55,908 nt of DNA from Phycisphaerae bacterium (GTDB lineage: Bacteria > Planctomycetota > Phycisphaerae > Sedimentisphaerales > Anaerohalosphaeraceae), in NCBI GenBank assembly GCA_014859965.1, contig JACZKQ010000096.1, positions 1-55,908 on the forward strand, given 5' to 3'. This document shows positions 45,785-55,124 of this stretch, in pieces (the stretch's first letter is position 1; the number at the start of each line of letters is the position of its first letter). The notes beneath the pieces were generated by a model. It worked only from the letters and a program-made list of their open reading frames with translations. It was not told where the DNA came from and made no database searches. A program made the position numbers and the translations under genes.

Positions 45785-47413
45785 CTATCCCAAATTGGAT
45801 GTCACTCTCTTGACCTCTTCGAGGGTCGTAACGCCCTCCAGAACCCTGCGCAGTCCTTCTTTGCGCAGGGTGCTCCTGCCCTTCTCGTCGCCCTGCAGCT
45901 TCAAATCGCCGAAACCGAGCTGACCGTCCAGCAAATTTGCTTTGACCTGATCGTTCACGGTCATGATGTCGACCAACGCGGTTCGGCCATGGAACCCCGT
46001 GCCCCGGCATCCCTTGCAGCCGCCGGGCTCCATGACGCCGCTGCAATCGAGGCCCTTCCTGCGAAAGCCCTCGACTTCTTCGGGCGACAGTTCCGCCGGA
46101 CGTTTGCACTTGTCACACAGTCTTCTCACCAGCCGCTGCGATATGATCACGGTGATGGCCGAGGCCAGCAGCAGCGGCTTGATCCCCAGGTCCATCAGAC
46201 GCACCAAAGCGGCGAGATTGCTGCTGGCATGCAGCGTCGCCAGCACAAGGTGGCCCGTCTGCGAAGCCTGCAGTGCCATGGCGGCCGTTTCCCCGTCGCG
46301 AATTTCCCCCACGCTGATCACATCCGGGTCCTGCCGCAAAACGCTTCGCAGGGTATTGGCGAACGTGATGTTGGCTTTGGGGTTCACCTCGATCTGGCTC
46401 ACCGCGGGCAGCACATATTCTATGGGGTCTTCAATGGTCACAACATTTCGCGTATAGAAGTCTATCGTATTGAGCATCGCATACAGCGAGGTCGATTTGC
46501 CGCTGCCCGTCGGACCGCAGACGAGGACCATGCCGGAGGGCTGGTTTGCGATCCCCGCAACAATCTTGAGGTTATGGTCGGACAGGCCGATGTCCTCAAG
46601 ACCCAGCATGGCAGCGCTTTGATTGAGCACGCGAATCGACAGTTTTTCGCCCCCCATGACACCGGCGCTGGCGACACGGAAATAAACGCTTCCTTCGGGA
46701 ATCCTGGCCATGAAAGAGCCGTCCTGGGGCCGTCGCTTTTCGGAAATGTCCATATGGGCGACCGCCTTGATGCTGTTGACCAGGGCGGCGCATTTCTCCG
46801 GTTCGATCTGCCGCGCGGCACTGAGAAAGCCGTCGATCCTAAACCGAACCACGAAGTCTCCCGTCGTCTTGGGATCCACAAGTATATCGCTGGCGCGTTC
46901 GTGGATGGCTTCGAGGATGATCTCCTCGGCCATTTGGATGATCTGGCGTCCCTCACTATTTTCCCGTCCCGACTGCTCGCCGTACACATCGGCGAAGCTT
47001 TTGCCGGACGAGTCCATCAACTCGATGGCTTTCTGCACGACAGCGGTTTTGCGTTTGTTGCGAGGCGCCCAATTAAGCAGGCTGCCGGCCAGTTCGTGCA
47101 GGATGTCTTCAAAATCGATCTCGCCTTCCTGGTATCGGTGGGTGGTGTTGGCAACGTAGAGCACAAACAAAATGAATGGGCCTATGAAAATGGCAAACGT
47201 GTTCGCGAGGATCTTATACCGGGGAGCGACCAGTGAGCCGAACTCGATGCGATGCATCGAATACATGCACAGGTAGACCCAGGCAATAAGAATCACCACT
47301 CGAACAGGACTAAAATCAAGCAGTCCCCGCTCCACGCCTTCGGGGGTGATGAAATCGCTTATGCCTTCAGCGGCCGCCAACAGTGGGCCAAGATTGTCCA
47401 GAAAGTAAAGCAT
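45785..47413 (-). CDS. gspE: GspE/PilB-type secretion ATPase with N-terminal transmembrane domain
   Basis: 542 residues. The ATPase core has Walker A GPTGSGKST at about 300, the Asp box, Walker B-like VISVGEIRD at about 367, a His box (TGHLVLATLHAS) and the tetracysteine zinc module (CDKCKRP ... CKGCRGTG, about 434-467). Instead of the usual N-terminal domain that binds GspL, residues 1-100 hold two membrane helices (37-53, VVILIAWVYLCMY; 69-88, ANTFAIFIGPFILFVLYVA). This is unusual for a normally soluble ATPase. It has its own promoter and lies behind the secretin gene. Confidence 0.9.
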   Translation of the reverse strand: MLYFLDNLGPLLAAAEGISDFITPEGVERGLLDFSPVRVVILIAWVYLCMYSMHRIEFGSLVAPRYKILANTFAIFIGPFILFVLYVANTTHRYQEGEIDFEDILHELAGSLLNWAPRNKRKTAVVQKAIELMDSSGKSFADVYGEQSGRENSEGRQIIQMAEEIILEAIHERASDILVDPKTTGDFVVRFRIDGFLSAARQIEPEKCAALVNSIKAVAHMDISEKRRPQDGSFMARIPEGSVYFRVASAGVMGGEKLSIRVLNQSAAMLGLEDIGLSDHNLKIVAGIANQPSGMVLVCGPTGSGKSTSLYAMLNTIDFYTRNVVTIEDPIEYVLPAVSQIEVNPKANITFANTLRSVLRQDPDVISVGEIRDGETAAMALQASQTGHLVLATLHASSNLAALVRLMDLGIKPLLLASAITVIISQRLVRRLCDKCKRPAELSPEEVEGFRRKGLDCSGVMEPGGCKGCRGTGFHGRTALVDIMTVNDQVKANLLDGQLGFGDLKLQGDEKGRSTLRKEGLRRVLEGVTTLEEVKRVTSNLG

Positions 47414-47434
47414 CGCGGGTCCTCAAACGGTATG

Positions 47435-47463
47435 ACTATACCACGAGTGCGGTAACCCTGCAA
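47435..47463 (-). promoter_or_regulatory. Sigma-70-type promoter of the gspE-cvpA pair
   Basis: On the minus strand: TTGCAG (47458-47463), a 17-base spacer and TATAGT (47435-47440), about 20 bases before the start codon. Confidence 0.6.
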
Positions 47464-47529
47464 GAATAAAAGTCCAAAAAGGCCCAATTGACCGGCTGCT
47501 GTTGGATGCCGCCCGTGCCAAACAAGTAC

Positions 47530-47568
47530 GGGCCAGCCAGGACCATTCAGAATGATCCGGGTTGGCCC
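47530..47568 (-). terminator. Hairpin after the secretin gene
   Basis: An extended stem: GGGCCA with TGGCCC outside and GGATCATTC with GAATGGTCC inside (one G-U pair), 25 bases past the secretin stop. No T run follows directly, so it may stabilise the 3' end or act as a weak terminator. Confidence 0.4.
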
Positions 47569-47592
47569 GCATGCCTTCGGAGAAAAGAGACG

Positions 47593-50500
47593 TTACTTTG
47601 CCGACCGGAGGGGCTCAGCCGCCGCCGGCGCCGGATACATATTTGTGGCGCCGTCCGTCGCCGGAACCCGGCTTGCGCCGGGCTCGGAAGCATCCCTGGA
47701 TTTGATCCGGACTTCCTCACGGGAGGATGCTTTGTTATGCGGCTTGGCGTTGTCCATCTCTTTTATGACGGCTTCAGACATCCAGTCCATCGCGCCGTCC
47801 AGATCATTGCGGATTTGATCCATCTTCCTGTATGGCTCCCTGAGCTGCCTTGATTCGTCGAGATCGACCGGGATCGCCGTCAGGCTGTTGGCATCCATTA
47901 CATAGGGAGTCACGAAAGCGAGCAGTTCGTTGTTCCGCAGAGTGTTATTCGTATGTCGGAACAATCCGCCGAGCAGCGGCACATCGCCTAACAGGGGCAC
48001 TTTGTTGACCACGACATTGTCATTCTGGAAAAGAATGCCGCCCATAAGAATGGTCTGGCCGTCATTAACGATAACGTGAGTCGTGGTATCAAGTTGATTC
48101 GTCGCCAACTGGTTGTTGACGCTCTCGCCGACCTGCGAGACGATCAGATTGACAGACATGTCGACGGCCTTTTCGGGGGTGATATTGGGCCGGACGCGGA
48201 GGGTGAGGCCCACGTCGTCGTAGCTGAAGGTCTCGGTGGTTGAACCTGTGGTCTGACGGTCGGTGATCCGCTGCTGGATGAAGGCGACACGTTGGCCCTT
48301 AACAAAGATGGCCTCCTGGTTATCCTTGGTCCACAGGGTAGGCTGATTGAGCACCTTGGCATTGACGGTCTTGGCGAGAACGTCAATGAGAACGTCGACA
48401 TCCAGCCCGGCCGCCAACGTAAACGATCCTCGCGAAAACCCGGTGGTCAGTTCGGTCAGCGCAAGCATCGCGTCGGAACCGATATTGCTGAACAACGTAC
48501 GACTGCTCGAAAGCTGTACGCCAAGCGAGGTCATGCTGGCGTGATCGACTTCGACAATGACCACCTTGATCATGACCTGCATACCGGGCCTGTCGAGTTC
48601 GGCAATCATCAGCTCAATATCCGTGATGTATTCCGGGGGAGACAGCACCAGGACGGCCTTGCTGCGCGCAACAGGGATAAACCGGACTCGACCAATGAGA
48701 TTGCTGGTGGGCCTGCCCTGATCGGCAGTGGTCCGCTGGCGTGTCCACCACGGGGTGATGGTGCCGCCCGAAGCGGCTGCGCCGCCGCCCCCACCGCCGG
48801 CCCTGGCGGTGGCACTGTCGGATTCGCCTCCCGCCTGATAAGCGGACAGTCCCCGTGTGCTGCGGTTCACAGTGGCCAGCGTGCCCGACTCGTTGAGGAT
48901 GGCGTTGAGCTGATCGCACAGATCTTCGGCGTCGGCATAGTTGAGCGTGATGACGCGCGGAACCTCCGCCTTTTCCTCGCTGTCCAGTTCATTGACGAGC
49001 TTTTCGATAACCGTATAGGCTTCCGGAATCTTGCTGATCACAATGATCTTCTTGGTGTCCGGCACGGGTTCGAACGTCAGCATGCCGTACAGCGACCCGA
49101 CGATCTTTTTCTGGGTATCGGTCGCACGACCGCCGAAGATCATTCGCATCAGGTCGCGGCTGCCGTCACTGCCCGACTCCGAAAACAGTTTGGTCAGGAG
49201 ATTGGACATCTGAACGGGATCGGAATTGTGCAGCGAAAGGATGCGGTACTGATCCTTTTCAATGTCGATCGGGACATCCCACTCGTCGAGTATCTGCCTT
49301 TCAATCTTGACCATGTTCTTTTCGGTGGCGATGACAGTGACCTGCTGCTGGGTCGGATAGGCGATCACCTTTACAATGCTGTCCTCCATGCTGCCCGGAC
49401 GAGTATTGCGAGTGTTGTATGAGTATGGGTTGTACCCATAGCTGCCGCTGCGGCCGCTCATGGCGGGATCCCCGTAGAGCCCTTCGATATTCACTTTGAT
49501 CTGGTCCGGATCGGCAAATTGAAGCTTGAACGTTTTTTCCACAAACAGGTCGTCGAGAGGCAGGTCGATTTCGGCGATAAGCTTCTCGACCATCTTGCGA
49601 TTTTCTTCGCTGCCGAAGATGACAATCTGCTTGGCCTGGACCAGCGGCTGCACCACCACGCTGGTGCGGAACTCAACGCCGGGGGTATTGCGGAGTGTGT
49701 TCTCGATGATGTTGGCGACTTCCCGCGCATCGACGTGCCTGACCTGCACAATGGTCTGTTCCGAGGGGACCGATTCGACGCGATCCAGTTTCTTAATCCA
49801 GTTTCGAATCTGCTCCATGTCCGCGGCGGAGGCCCTCGCGATAATCCAGTTGTGCTTGGGAATCGGAATCAGCCGTACGGGCACCTCGCCCTGGGCGACG
49901 ACGACCGACATGGCCGGACGGGCCTGGCTGCCTCCGGAACTCGAACTTGAACTCGGAGCAACCTGGCGGGCTGCACGGCTGCGTCGTTCGGTGTCGAGAA
50001 TCAATTGCAGGACCTGGACGACCTCAATGGGATCGCCGTTTTCAACGATGAATATTTCTTCGACCATCTGCTCCGACTCCGGAACGTCAAGTTGCCGGAT
50101 GATGCGTTCGACGCGAAGCAGATTCTCAACCGAATCGATTACGGCGAGTTGTTTCGTATCTTCCATGGAGGTGACATGACCGTACTCGGCAATCAGCGGG
50201 GTAATAATGGTCATGAGTTTCGTCGGACTGTAGTTTTGCAGCCGGAAGAACTTCTCCACCATCTGCGACTTGTCGGTGATTCGCGCCAGCGGTTCGTCGG
50301 CAGCGAGCGTCGGCACGGAGCCAAGCTTCGCCGTGGCAATCGGCTTGAAAAGAATCTTATCCGGCGACTGCTCGACAATAACGCCTTTGGCCTTCAGCGC
50401 CGCCAGGATCAGGGCCATCGCCTGACTGCGCGGAACCTTCTGAGTGGCGTAAATCGTGATCTTGGTGTTCATGATCTCATCGGATGTGGGTATGATCGGT

Positions 50501-51099
50501 TTGCCCGTCCACTCCCCGAGCATCTGGACGATCTTCTTCATCTCCACATTGTTGAGATTGATAGCCTCCATCGGATCTTCCGGGGCGGCCTGCGCCTGCA
50601 CGGACGATGCATCGGACGGGCGCCCTTCGCGGCGGCGCCCTTCGCCGCCGCGGGCCGCCATGTCCCTCATGCGGTCGCGGTCAAAAGGCAAACCGGGACG
50701 GTTGGGATCGCCTCCGGCGGCAATGTCGGAGCGTACTGCGAGCGGGGTTTGCCCCGAATCGGGCTGATTGGGATCGTCCGGTCCGCCGACAACGTCCTCT
50801 CCAGAGTCGTCTTCTGCGTCGAGGTCCCCTGCGCCCATGTCATCCGTGCCTGAACTGTCGTCTGCATCTGCGGCATCCAAACCCTCGTTGTCCTCGGCCG
50901 CCTGTGCCGGCTCGGCTGCGGGCTCCGTTGAAGCGCTCGCTTTGTCGGCTGCCTCGGGCTCTGATTTTTCCGGTTGCGCAAGCGCTTGAGAACCGGTTAA
51001 GCCGTCCGTCAGATTCCGCACAATGCCGTTGTCTTTCACGAGCATTATTGCAAGCACAAGCACGAGAACCGCCGCCAATATGATCTTTACCCTTTTCAC
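47593..51099 (-). CDS. gspD: Giant secretin (GspD/PilQ family)
   Basis: 1168 residues, nearly twice the usual GspD. Order: a membrane helix or uncleaved signal (5-22); an acidic low-complexity linker rich in Asp, Glu, Ala and Pro (about 40-130); an N0-like domain (LNNVEMKKIVQMLGEWTGKPII); several N1-type KH-like repeats (such as NYSPTKLMTIITPLI, VRHVDAREVANIIENTL, LNYADAEDLCDQLNAIL); and the secretin domain at about 846-1066 with VPLLGDVPLLGGLFRHT. Ser- and Gly-rich loops separate the repeats. The GTG at 51099 follows AAGGAG; an upstream GTG at 51132 is less likely. It forms the outer-membrane gate. Confidence 0.93.
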   Translation of the reverse strand: MKRVKIILAAVLVLVLAIMLVKDNGIVRNLTDGLTGSQALAQPEKSEPEAADKASASTEPAAEPAQAAEDNEGLDAADADDSSGTDDMGAGDLDAEDDSGEDVVGGPDDPNQPDSGQTPLAVRSDIAAGGDPNRPGLPFDRDRMRDMAARGGEGRRREGRPSDASSVQAQAAPEDPMEAINLNNVEMKKIVQMLGEWTGKPIIPTSDEIMNTKITIYATQKVPRSQAMALILAALKAKGVIVEQSPDKILFKPIATAKLGSVPTLAADEPLARITDKSQMVEKFFRLQNYSPTKLMTIITPLIAEYGHVTSMEDTKQLAVIDSVENLLRVERIIRQLDVPESEQMVEEIFIVENGDPIEVVQVLQLILDTERRSRAARQVAPSSSSSSGGSQARPAMSVVVAQGEVPVRLIPIPKHNWIIARASAADMEQIRNWIKKLDRVESVPSEQTIVQVRHVDAREVANIIENTLRNTPGVEFRTSVVVQPLVQAKQIVIFGSEENRKMVEKLIAEIDLPLDDLFVEKTFKLQFADPDQIKVNIEGLYGDPAMSGRSGSYGYNPYSYNTRNTRPGSMEDSIVKVIAYPTQQQVTVIATEKNMVKIERQILDEWDVPIDIEKDQYRILSLHNSDPVQMSNLLTKLFSESGSDGSRDLMRMIFGGRATDTQKKIVGSLYGMLTFEPVPDTKKIIVISKIPEAYTVIEKLVNELDSEEKAEVPRVITLNYADAEDLCDQLNAILNESGTLATVNRSTRGLSAYQAGGESDSATARAGGGGGGAAASGGTITPWWTRQRTTADQGRPTSNLIGRVRFIPVARSKAVLVLSPPEYITDIELMIAELDRPGMQVMIKVVIVEVDHASMTSLGVQLSSSRTLFSNIGSDAMLALTELTTGFSRGSFTLAAGLDVDVLIDVLAKTVNAKVLNQPTLWTKDNQEAIFVKGQRVAFIQQRITDRQTTGSTTETFSYDDVGLTLRVRPNITPEKAVDMSVNLIVSQVGESVNNQLATNQLDTTTHVIVNDGQTILMGGILFQNDNVVVNKVPLLGDVPLLGGLFRHTNNTLRNNELLAFVTPYVMDANSLTAIPVDLDESRQLREPYRKMDQIRNDLDGAMDWMSEAVIKEMDNAKPHNKASSREEVRIKSRDASEPGASRVPATDGATNMYPAPAAAEPLRSAK

Positions 51100-51115
51100 T
51101 TCTTTCTCCTTGTGT

Positions 51116-51865
51116 TTATCTTCCACGACCACCTCTGGGATTGCCGCCCGGGCCGCCCCGTTCTCCGAATCTCTGCCGCTGTTCTTCCCTGAACCGGTCC
51201 CGCTCCTCAGGCGACATGTTTCTGAACCTGTCTACCAATTGCTGCCTTTCCTCGTCCGACATGTTTCCCATCGCTGCCCGAACGCCGCCCTCGGGCCCTG
51301 CCGGACGCACCTGTGTAGTGGAGGCGCCGCCCTGAGGAGCCGGCGGCCGCGTCGCGGAACCGTCGGGCCGCGGCATCCCACCGGCGGGTCTGTCCGAGCT
51401 CGCTGCACGGCTCGGGCCGCCGGACGACCGGCTGTCTCCGTCAAACGGCACCAGCGTCATTTCCCGGTCTTCCCACTTGATAACCACCTCTGTGGTGCCG
51501 ACAGAGACAACCTCGGCGGCGCCCACTTTCTCTCCGGCCTTGTACAGTTTGTCTCCGAAAAGCGCACTGCTTCCTATAATGCCCTGACACGTGGGCGGAT
51601 TAGGCTTGGGCGGCGGCGGGACAAATATATTCTTCTTTTTAAGCTGGTCGCCCGTTTGCCGTCCTTTGGCCAACAGGTCCTTCACCTTTTCTTCATTGTT
51701 CTTGCCCTGGGCCTTGTACTGCTCGAGGGTGGCGCCTAGTTGCTCCGCTGACGCAACATGGGCAAAGACCCGCGTCACCGTCGCGGCCGCCAGTATCGCC
51801 GCCGCCGCGTAAACTGCCCACGACAGTTGCGGCGCGCTTTTCTTCAACAACTCCGCGATGTTCAT
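51116..51865 (-). CDS. GspC/PilP-like inner-membrane component
   Basis: 249 residues: a short cytoplasmic tail, one membrane helix (18-36, VYAAAAILAAATVTRVFAH), a coiled segment, and a small beta domain (IIGSSALFGDKLYKAGEKVGAAEVVSVGTTEVVIKWEDREMTLVPF) like the homology region of GspC or PilP, which contacts the secretin. The C-terminus is a long Pro/Gly/Arg-rich tail with two acidic helices (MSDEERQQLVDRFRNMSPEERDRFREEQRQRF). It lies 16 bases before the secretin start. Position and fold support the call; sequence similarity is weak. Confidence 0.75.
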   Translation of the reverse strand: MNIAELLKKSAPQLSWAVYAAAAILAAATVTRVFAHVASAEQLGATLEQYKAQGKNNEEKVKDLLAKGRQTGDQLKKKNIFVPPPPKPNPPTCQGIIGSSALFGDKLYKAGEKVGAAEVVSVGTTEVVIKWEDREMTLVPFDGDSRSSGGPSRAASSDRPAGGMPRPDGSATRPPAPQGGASTTQVRPAGPEGGVRAAMGNMSDEERQQLVDRFRNMSPEERDRFREEQRQRFGERGGPGGNPRGGRGR

Positions 51866-51895
51866 AATCCGTTCCTGTTCAGATTCCTGCGATAT

Positions 51896-52432
51896 TTATT
51901 TGGCAAACGTTGAAACCGTGAGCGTCAGATCCACGTTCTGACGGTTCTTCGGGTCACACTTTATAAGAAACTCCTCAACGCCGACCAGCCACGGGTTTTC
52001 GTTGAGAGCGGCCAGCAGATCGAAGGCCTGATTCAACTGACACGTCCCCTTGCACTGCAGCCGCAGCACCTTGTACTGAGACAGGCGCTTAGCGCTCTTG
52101 AGGCCCGTGTACTCGAGCGTTTTGACCTTGATGCCGGCTTTTTTCAGTTGCTCGGTGAACCTGTCGCGGAACAGCACGGACTGTGTCTTTTCCGGCTGCG
52201 GCATTTCGAATACCGGCACCGCCAGCGCAAGTGCTTCAGCGGCTTTAGCCGCCGCCGCGTCGCTGCCGGGGGCAATCAGTTTCAGTTGCTGGCGCCGTGC
52301 TGTGAGCAGAAGTCGCGTGTCCCGCCAGTCGTTCAGCCACGGAAGGCCGAGACTCCAGCCTACGATAATCACCGCGGTCACCCCGCCTAACAGCAAGGTG
52401 CGCTTGTCTCGCTGACTCAGTTTTTTCAACAT
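51896..52432 (-). CDS. GspM/PilO-like inner-membrane component
   Basis: 178 residues: one N-terminal membrane helix (about 13-30, LLLGGVTAVIIVGWSLGL), a coiled-coil-like stretch and a ferredoxin-like C-terminal domain (FTEQLKKAGIKVKTLEYTG ... LQCKGTCQLNQAFDLLAAL). This is the architecture of GspM and PilO, partners of GspL or PilN. It begins two bases after the stop of the GspL-like gene and so is coupled to it. Confidence 0.75.
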   Translation of the reverse strand: MLKKLSQRDKRTLLLGGVTAVIIVGWSLGLPWLNDWRDTRLLLTARRQQLKLIAPGSDAAAAKAAEALALAVPVFEMPQPEKTQSVLFRDRFTEQLKKAGIKVKTLEYTGLKSAKRLSQYKVLRLQCKGTCQLNQAFDLLAALNENPWLVGVEEFLIKCDPKNRQNVDLTLTVSTFAK

Positions 52433-52434
52433 TG

Positions 52435-53901
52435 TTATTTCTTCTCGCTGAATTGCTTGTAGTTGAATTCCAACTTGAAATTGATGCGGTTCTGCTTGTC
52501 GTCCAACGTGGGATTGAGAATCTTCACCTGTGAAATATCTTTGTGGCCGTCCAGCTTCTTTTCGAACTCGTACAGTTCTTCGCGCGACCGGGCAAAAGTC
52601 GCCACGCTTACGGGCGAGCCTTTCTTAAACTCGAAATTGTCCAGCAGCATGCCCGACGGCGCAACTTCGGTGAGAATAGCGATGATGTGAAGCACGTCCG
52701 GCCGCTGGGAAGCGACCAGCTGCCGGGTCTTCTGCTGCTCGATGAAGTGGTTCAGTTCGAGATCGGTCAGCTTCTCCAGGGAAGCCTTGTCCATGGCCTT
52801 CCACACGACCAGACACGCGATCACAACCACCGCGGCCGCCAACAGGGCCCGCACCAGGATCGTGCGGGTTCTTCGCGGTTTCTGCGTCGCGGCTGCCGTC
52901 AGCAGTCCCTCGAAAAGGTTCAACGTCGCCGCTGTCCCGTCGAGCGCGATCAGCGCCAGACCGATGGGTTCGAGATACTCGCAGATATCGGCCGCGCCGA
53001 CCGGTGAGCTGCCTGCCGCCGCCGATTCCGAGTGAACACCGTCGGCATGAGCGTAGTGCATCGCATCCTTCTTCGGCCGTGAAAAGCGGATGCTGATGCC
53101 CGCACGCGTCAGCGCCGCGATCGCCGGCTCATAAAGCATCACGTCGTCGCCGAGCACGTACACGGGCGTGCTCGCACGGGCGCTGCCTTCCAGCAGCTCC
53201 AGCGCGTTTCGCACGTCATGGACGAATAACTCCAGGTCGCCCGACACGTCGGCTCCATTGAGGTCGTCTGCGCCGACGTCCACCGTCGCCGCATGTCTCA
53301 GGACGCCGCAATCGGCAAGCAGCACCTGTGTATCCTGCCGCCGCATGTGAATCAGCACCGCCCTGTCGGCATCGCCGTCGAACAACTCGGTCCAGGCCTT
53401 GACCACCGCCTCCGCATTGAGAATGATGCGCGACGTCTTGCCTTTGACGTCTCCGGCGAAAACACTGAGCTGGTCACTCCGGGCCGCGGCGATTGAGCAA
53501 CTGCGCTTTCCCTCGTGCGGCGCCTCGGCACGCCAGGCCATCTGCATACGGTCAGGCGGCAAAGGCAGCAGCGACTCGGCCTGCATGCGAACAATCGGAC
53601 CCAGTTGCTGGTCCGGCACGGGCGGCACGGCGATGCGGTAGAACGCCACGTCCGCACAATCCAGACCCAGCACCCCCGCCGGCGTCGAGCCGTTATTGGC
53701 CGGGGAAGCCGCCGAGGGCAGGACCTGCTCGACGAACGCCTTGAAATCGCACGCGGTCCCGTCGTCGATCTTCTTCCATACAAGCCGCAGTCCGGCGGCG
53801 TCTTTTTTCATCATCACCGCCCTGTAGGGTCCGTGGGCCCGCAGGCTGGCCGCCGCCGCGATGACGGAGCTCGTTGTCATATTGTCCGTTGCTGTGCTCA
53901 A
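52435..53901 (-). CDS. GspL-like protein (PilM-type and PilN-type parts fused)
   Basis: 488 residues. The N-terminal half (to about 340) resembles the actin-like domain of PilM or GspL (GLDCADVAFYRIAVPPVPDQQLGPIVRMQAESLLPLP). A membrane helix at about 355-372 (ALLAAAVVVIACLVVWKAM) leads into a PilN-like periplasmic part (VLHIIAILTEVAPSGMLLDNFEF). The start appears to be a TTG at 53901 with GGAG six bases upstream, overlapping the stop of gspK by four bases. The next Met (residue 8) has no ribosome binding site. It would link the ATPase to the pseudopilus machinery. Confidence 0.8.
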   Translation of the reverse strand: MSTATDNMTTSSVIAAAASLRAHGPYRAVMMKKDAAGLRLVWKKIDDGTACDFKAFVEQVLPSAASPANNGSTPAGVLGLDCADVAFYRIAVPPVPDQQLGPIVRMQAESLLPLPPDRMQMAWRAEAPHEGKRSCSIAAARSDQLSVFAGDVKGKTSRIILNAEAVVKAWTELFDGDADRAVLIHMRRQDTQVLLADCGVLRHAATVDVGADDLNGADVSGDLELFVHDVRNALELLEGSARASTPVYVLGDDVMLYEPAIAALTRAGISIRFSRPKKDAMHYAHADGVHSESAAAGSSPVGAADICEYLEPIGLALIALDGTAATLNLFEGLLTAAATQKPRRTRTILVRALLAAAVVVIACLVVWKAMDKASLEKLTDLELNHFIEQQKTRQLVASQRPDVLHIIAILTEVAPSGMLLDNFEFKKGSPVSVATFARSREELYEFEKKLDGHKDISQVKILNPTLDDKQNRINFKLEFNYKQFSEKK

Positions 53902-55124
53902 TTGATCGCTCCCGCACGAAAATACAAAACTTCAGCAGGGGATTTGTCCCTGTCCACCACCGCCTCGACTTTACGGGTGATCCGCGTGGCATCCGCCGTG
54001 GCGGTGCTGTAGACGGTGTACACGTTTGACCGCGTGGTCAGCGAACCCATGACGCGCCGAGCCATTTCCGGCGTCATTGATTCGATATTCTTCAACTCGC
54101 CCAGACTGGTCATGCTTTGCCCAAGACCTTGACGATAGGCGATGATATCCAAAGCCACCTGGTCGTCACCTTCCAGCAGCGCGGCCAGGACCTCCCGACA
54201 AGCGGTGTTGATGTTAACGCGTCCGGCAATAATCGCCTCATCGCTCACCGTGACCTTGTCCACGATCTCGTAGTAGGTCTGCACGTCCAGCGGCTGGGCC
54301 TGATTGCCGGCGGCGCTCGTCGGCTCGGCTGTGCTGTTATCGGTAAGCAGGTCGGCAATGCTGTTGAACGTGCGGTTCTCAACGATCCACCGCGCCTGGG
54401 GCTGGGAAATGCCCAATCCTTCCGTCAACTGGCTTTCGCTCGCCGAATTGATATTGATTCGGGCATTGCCGTCGGCATCCCGGTTGAGGTCGTAAGAGTA
54501 GCATGTCACATAATGAATCCAGCCGCGGTTCAAATCGGACAACGGCTGGCCGAGCGTACGGTCGCCATAGAACAAGCCCGGCGTAACACCCCTGACCCGC
54601 AGCAGTTCGCGAACCGTTTTAAAACCGGCGTTGCGGGCTTCATAGCCGTAAGGCAGATTCAGATAATAGCCGGATTCTGCGCCGCTTTCGCGGACGTCGT
54701 CGTCGCCGTCGCGCCAGTCAAGGATGCCGTCGGCGATATCCGGGGTCATGTCCGGCAAGTACATGAGTTGCTCCTGGGTCGCGGTATTCAGGTTCAGTTT
54801 GCCGGCCTCGTCCACGATCTCGACCGTGAACATGCATCCATCGAGCGGCACACTGTTGAAATCCTGCACGTTTTCCGACCACAAATCGAACAGACTGTCG
54901 CCATCCTTGAGGTCCTCGCCTAATACGGCGATGGCGGTTTCCAGCCCCGCGCGGCAGGCCCACTTGCAGCGAATCCGCTCGGCCGAAACATGCGCGATAT
55001 GCGTGTCCAGCATGCCGCTCTGCGCCACGACCGTAACGATCAGCGTCAGCAGGACGACGATCCACATAACCGCCACCAGCACCATCGCCTTGGGCAAACG
55101 CCGTGATTTAATTTCCCTGTTCAT
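53898..55124 (-). CDS. gspK: Type II secretion minor pseudopilin GspK
   Basis: 408 residues. The N-terminus has a prepilin-like hydrophobic helix (KAMVLVAVMWIVVLLTLIVTVVAQS) with a poor cleavage site. Then come the helix-hairpin-helix repeats typical of GspK (GKLNLNTATQEQLMYLPDM, RININSASESQLTEGLGI, GRVNINTACREVLAALL). Its job is to cap the pseudopilus tip with GspI and GspJ. The ATG at 55124 overlaps the gspJ stop (ATGA), so I reject longer in-frame starts inside gspJ. Confidence 0.9.
   Translation of the reverse strand: MNREIKSRRLPKAMVLVAVMWIVVLLTLIVTVVAQSGMLDTHIAHVSAERIRCKWACRAGLETAIAVLGEDLKDGDSLFDLWSENVQDFNSVPLDGCMFTVEIVDEAGKLNLNTATQEQLMYLPDMTPDIADGILDWRDGDDDVRESGAESGYYLNLPYGYEARNAGFKTVRELLRVRGVTPGLFYGDRTLGQPLSDLNRGWIHYVTCYSYDLNRDADGNARININSASESQLTEGLGISQPQARWIVENRTFNSIADLLTDNSTAEPTSAAGNQAQPLDVQTYYEIVDKVTVSDEAIIAGRVNINTACREVLAALLEGDDQVALDIIAYRQGLGQSMTSLGELKNIESMTPEMARRVMGSLTTRSNVYTVYSTATADATRITRKVEAVVDRDKSPAEVLYFRAGAIN

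Noticed and set aside
48292..49422. A 376-codon plus-strand frame inside the secretin gene
   Set aside because: Antisense shadow; the secretin reading is clear.
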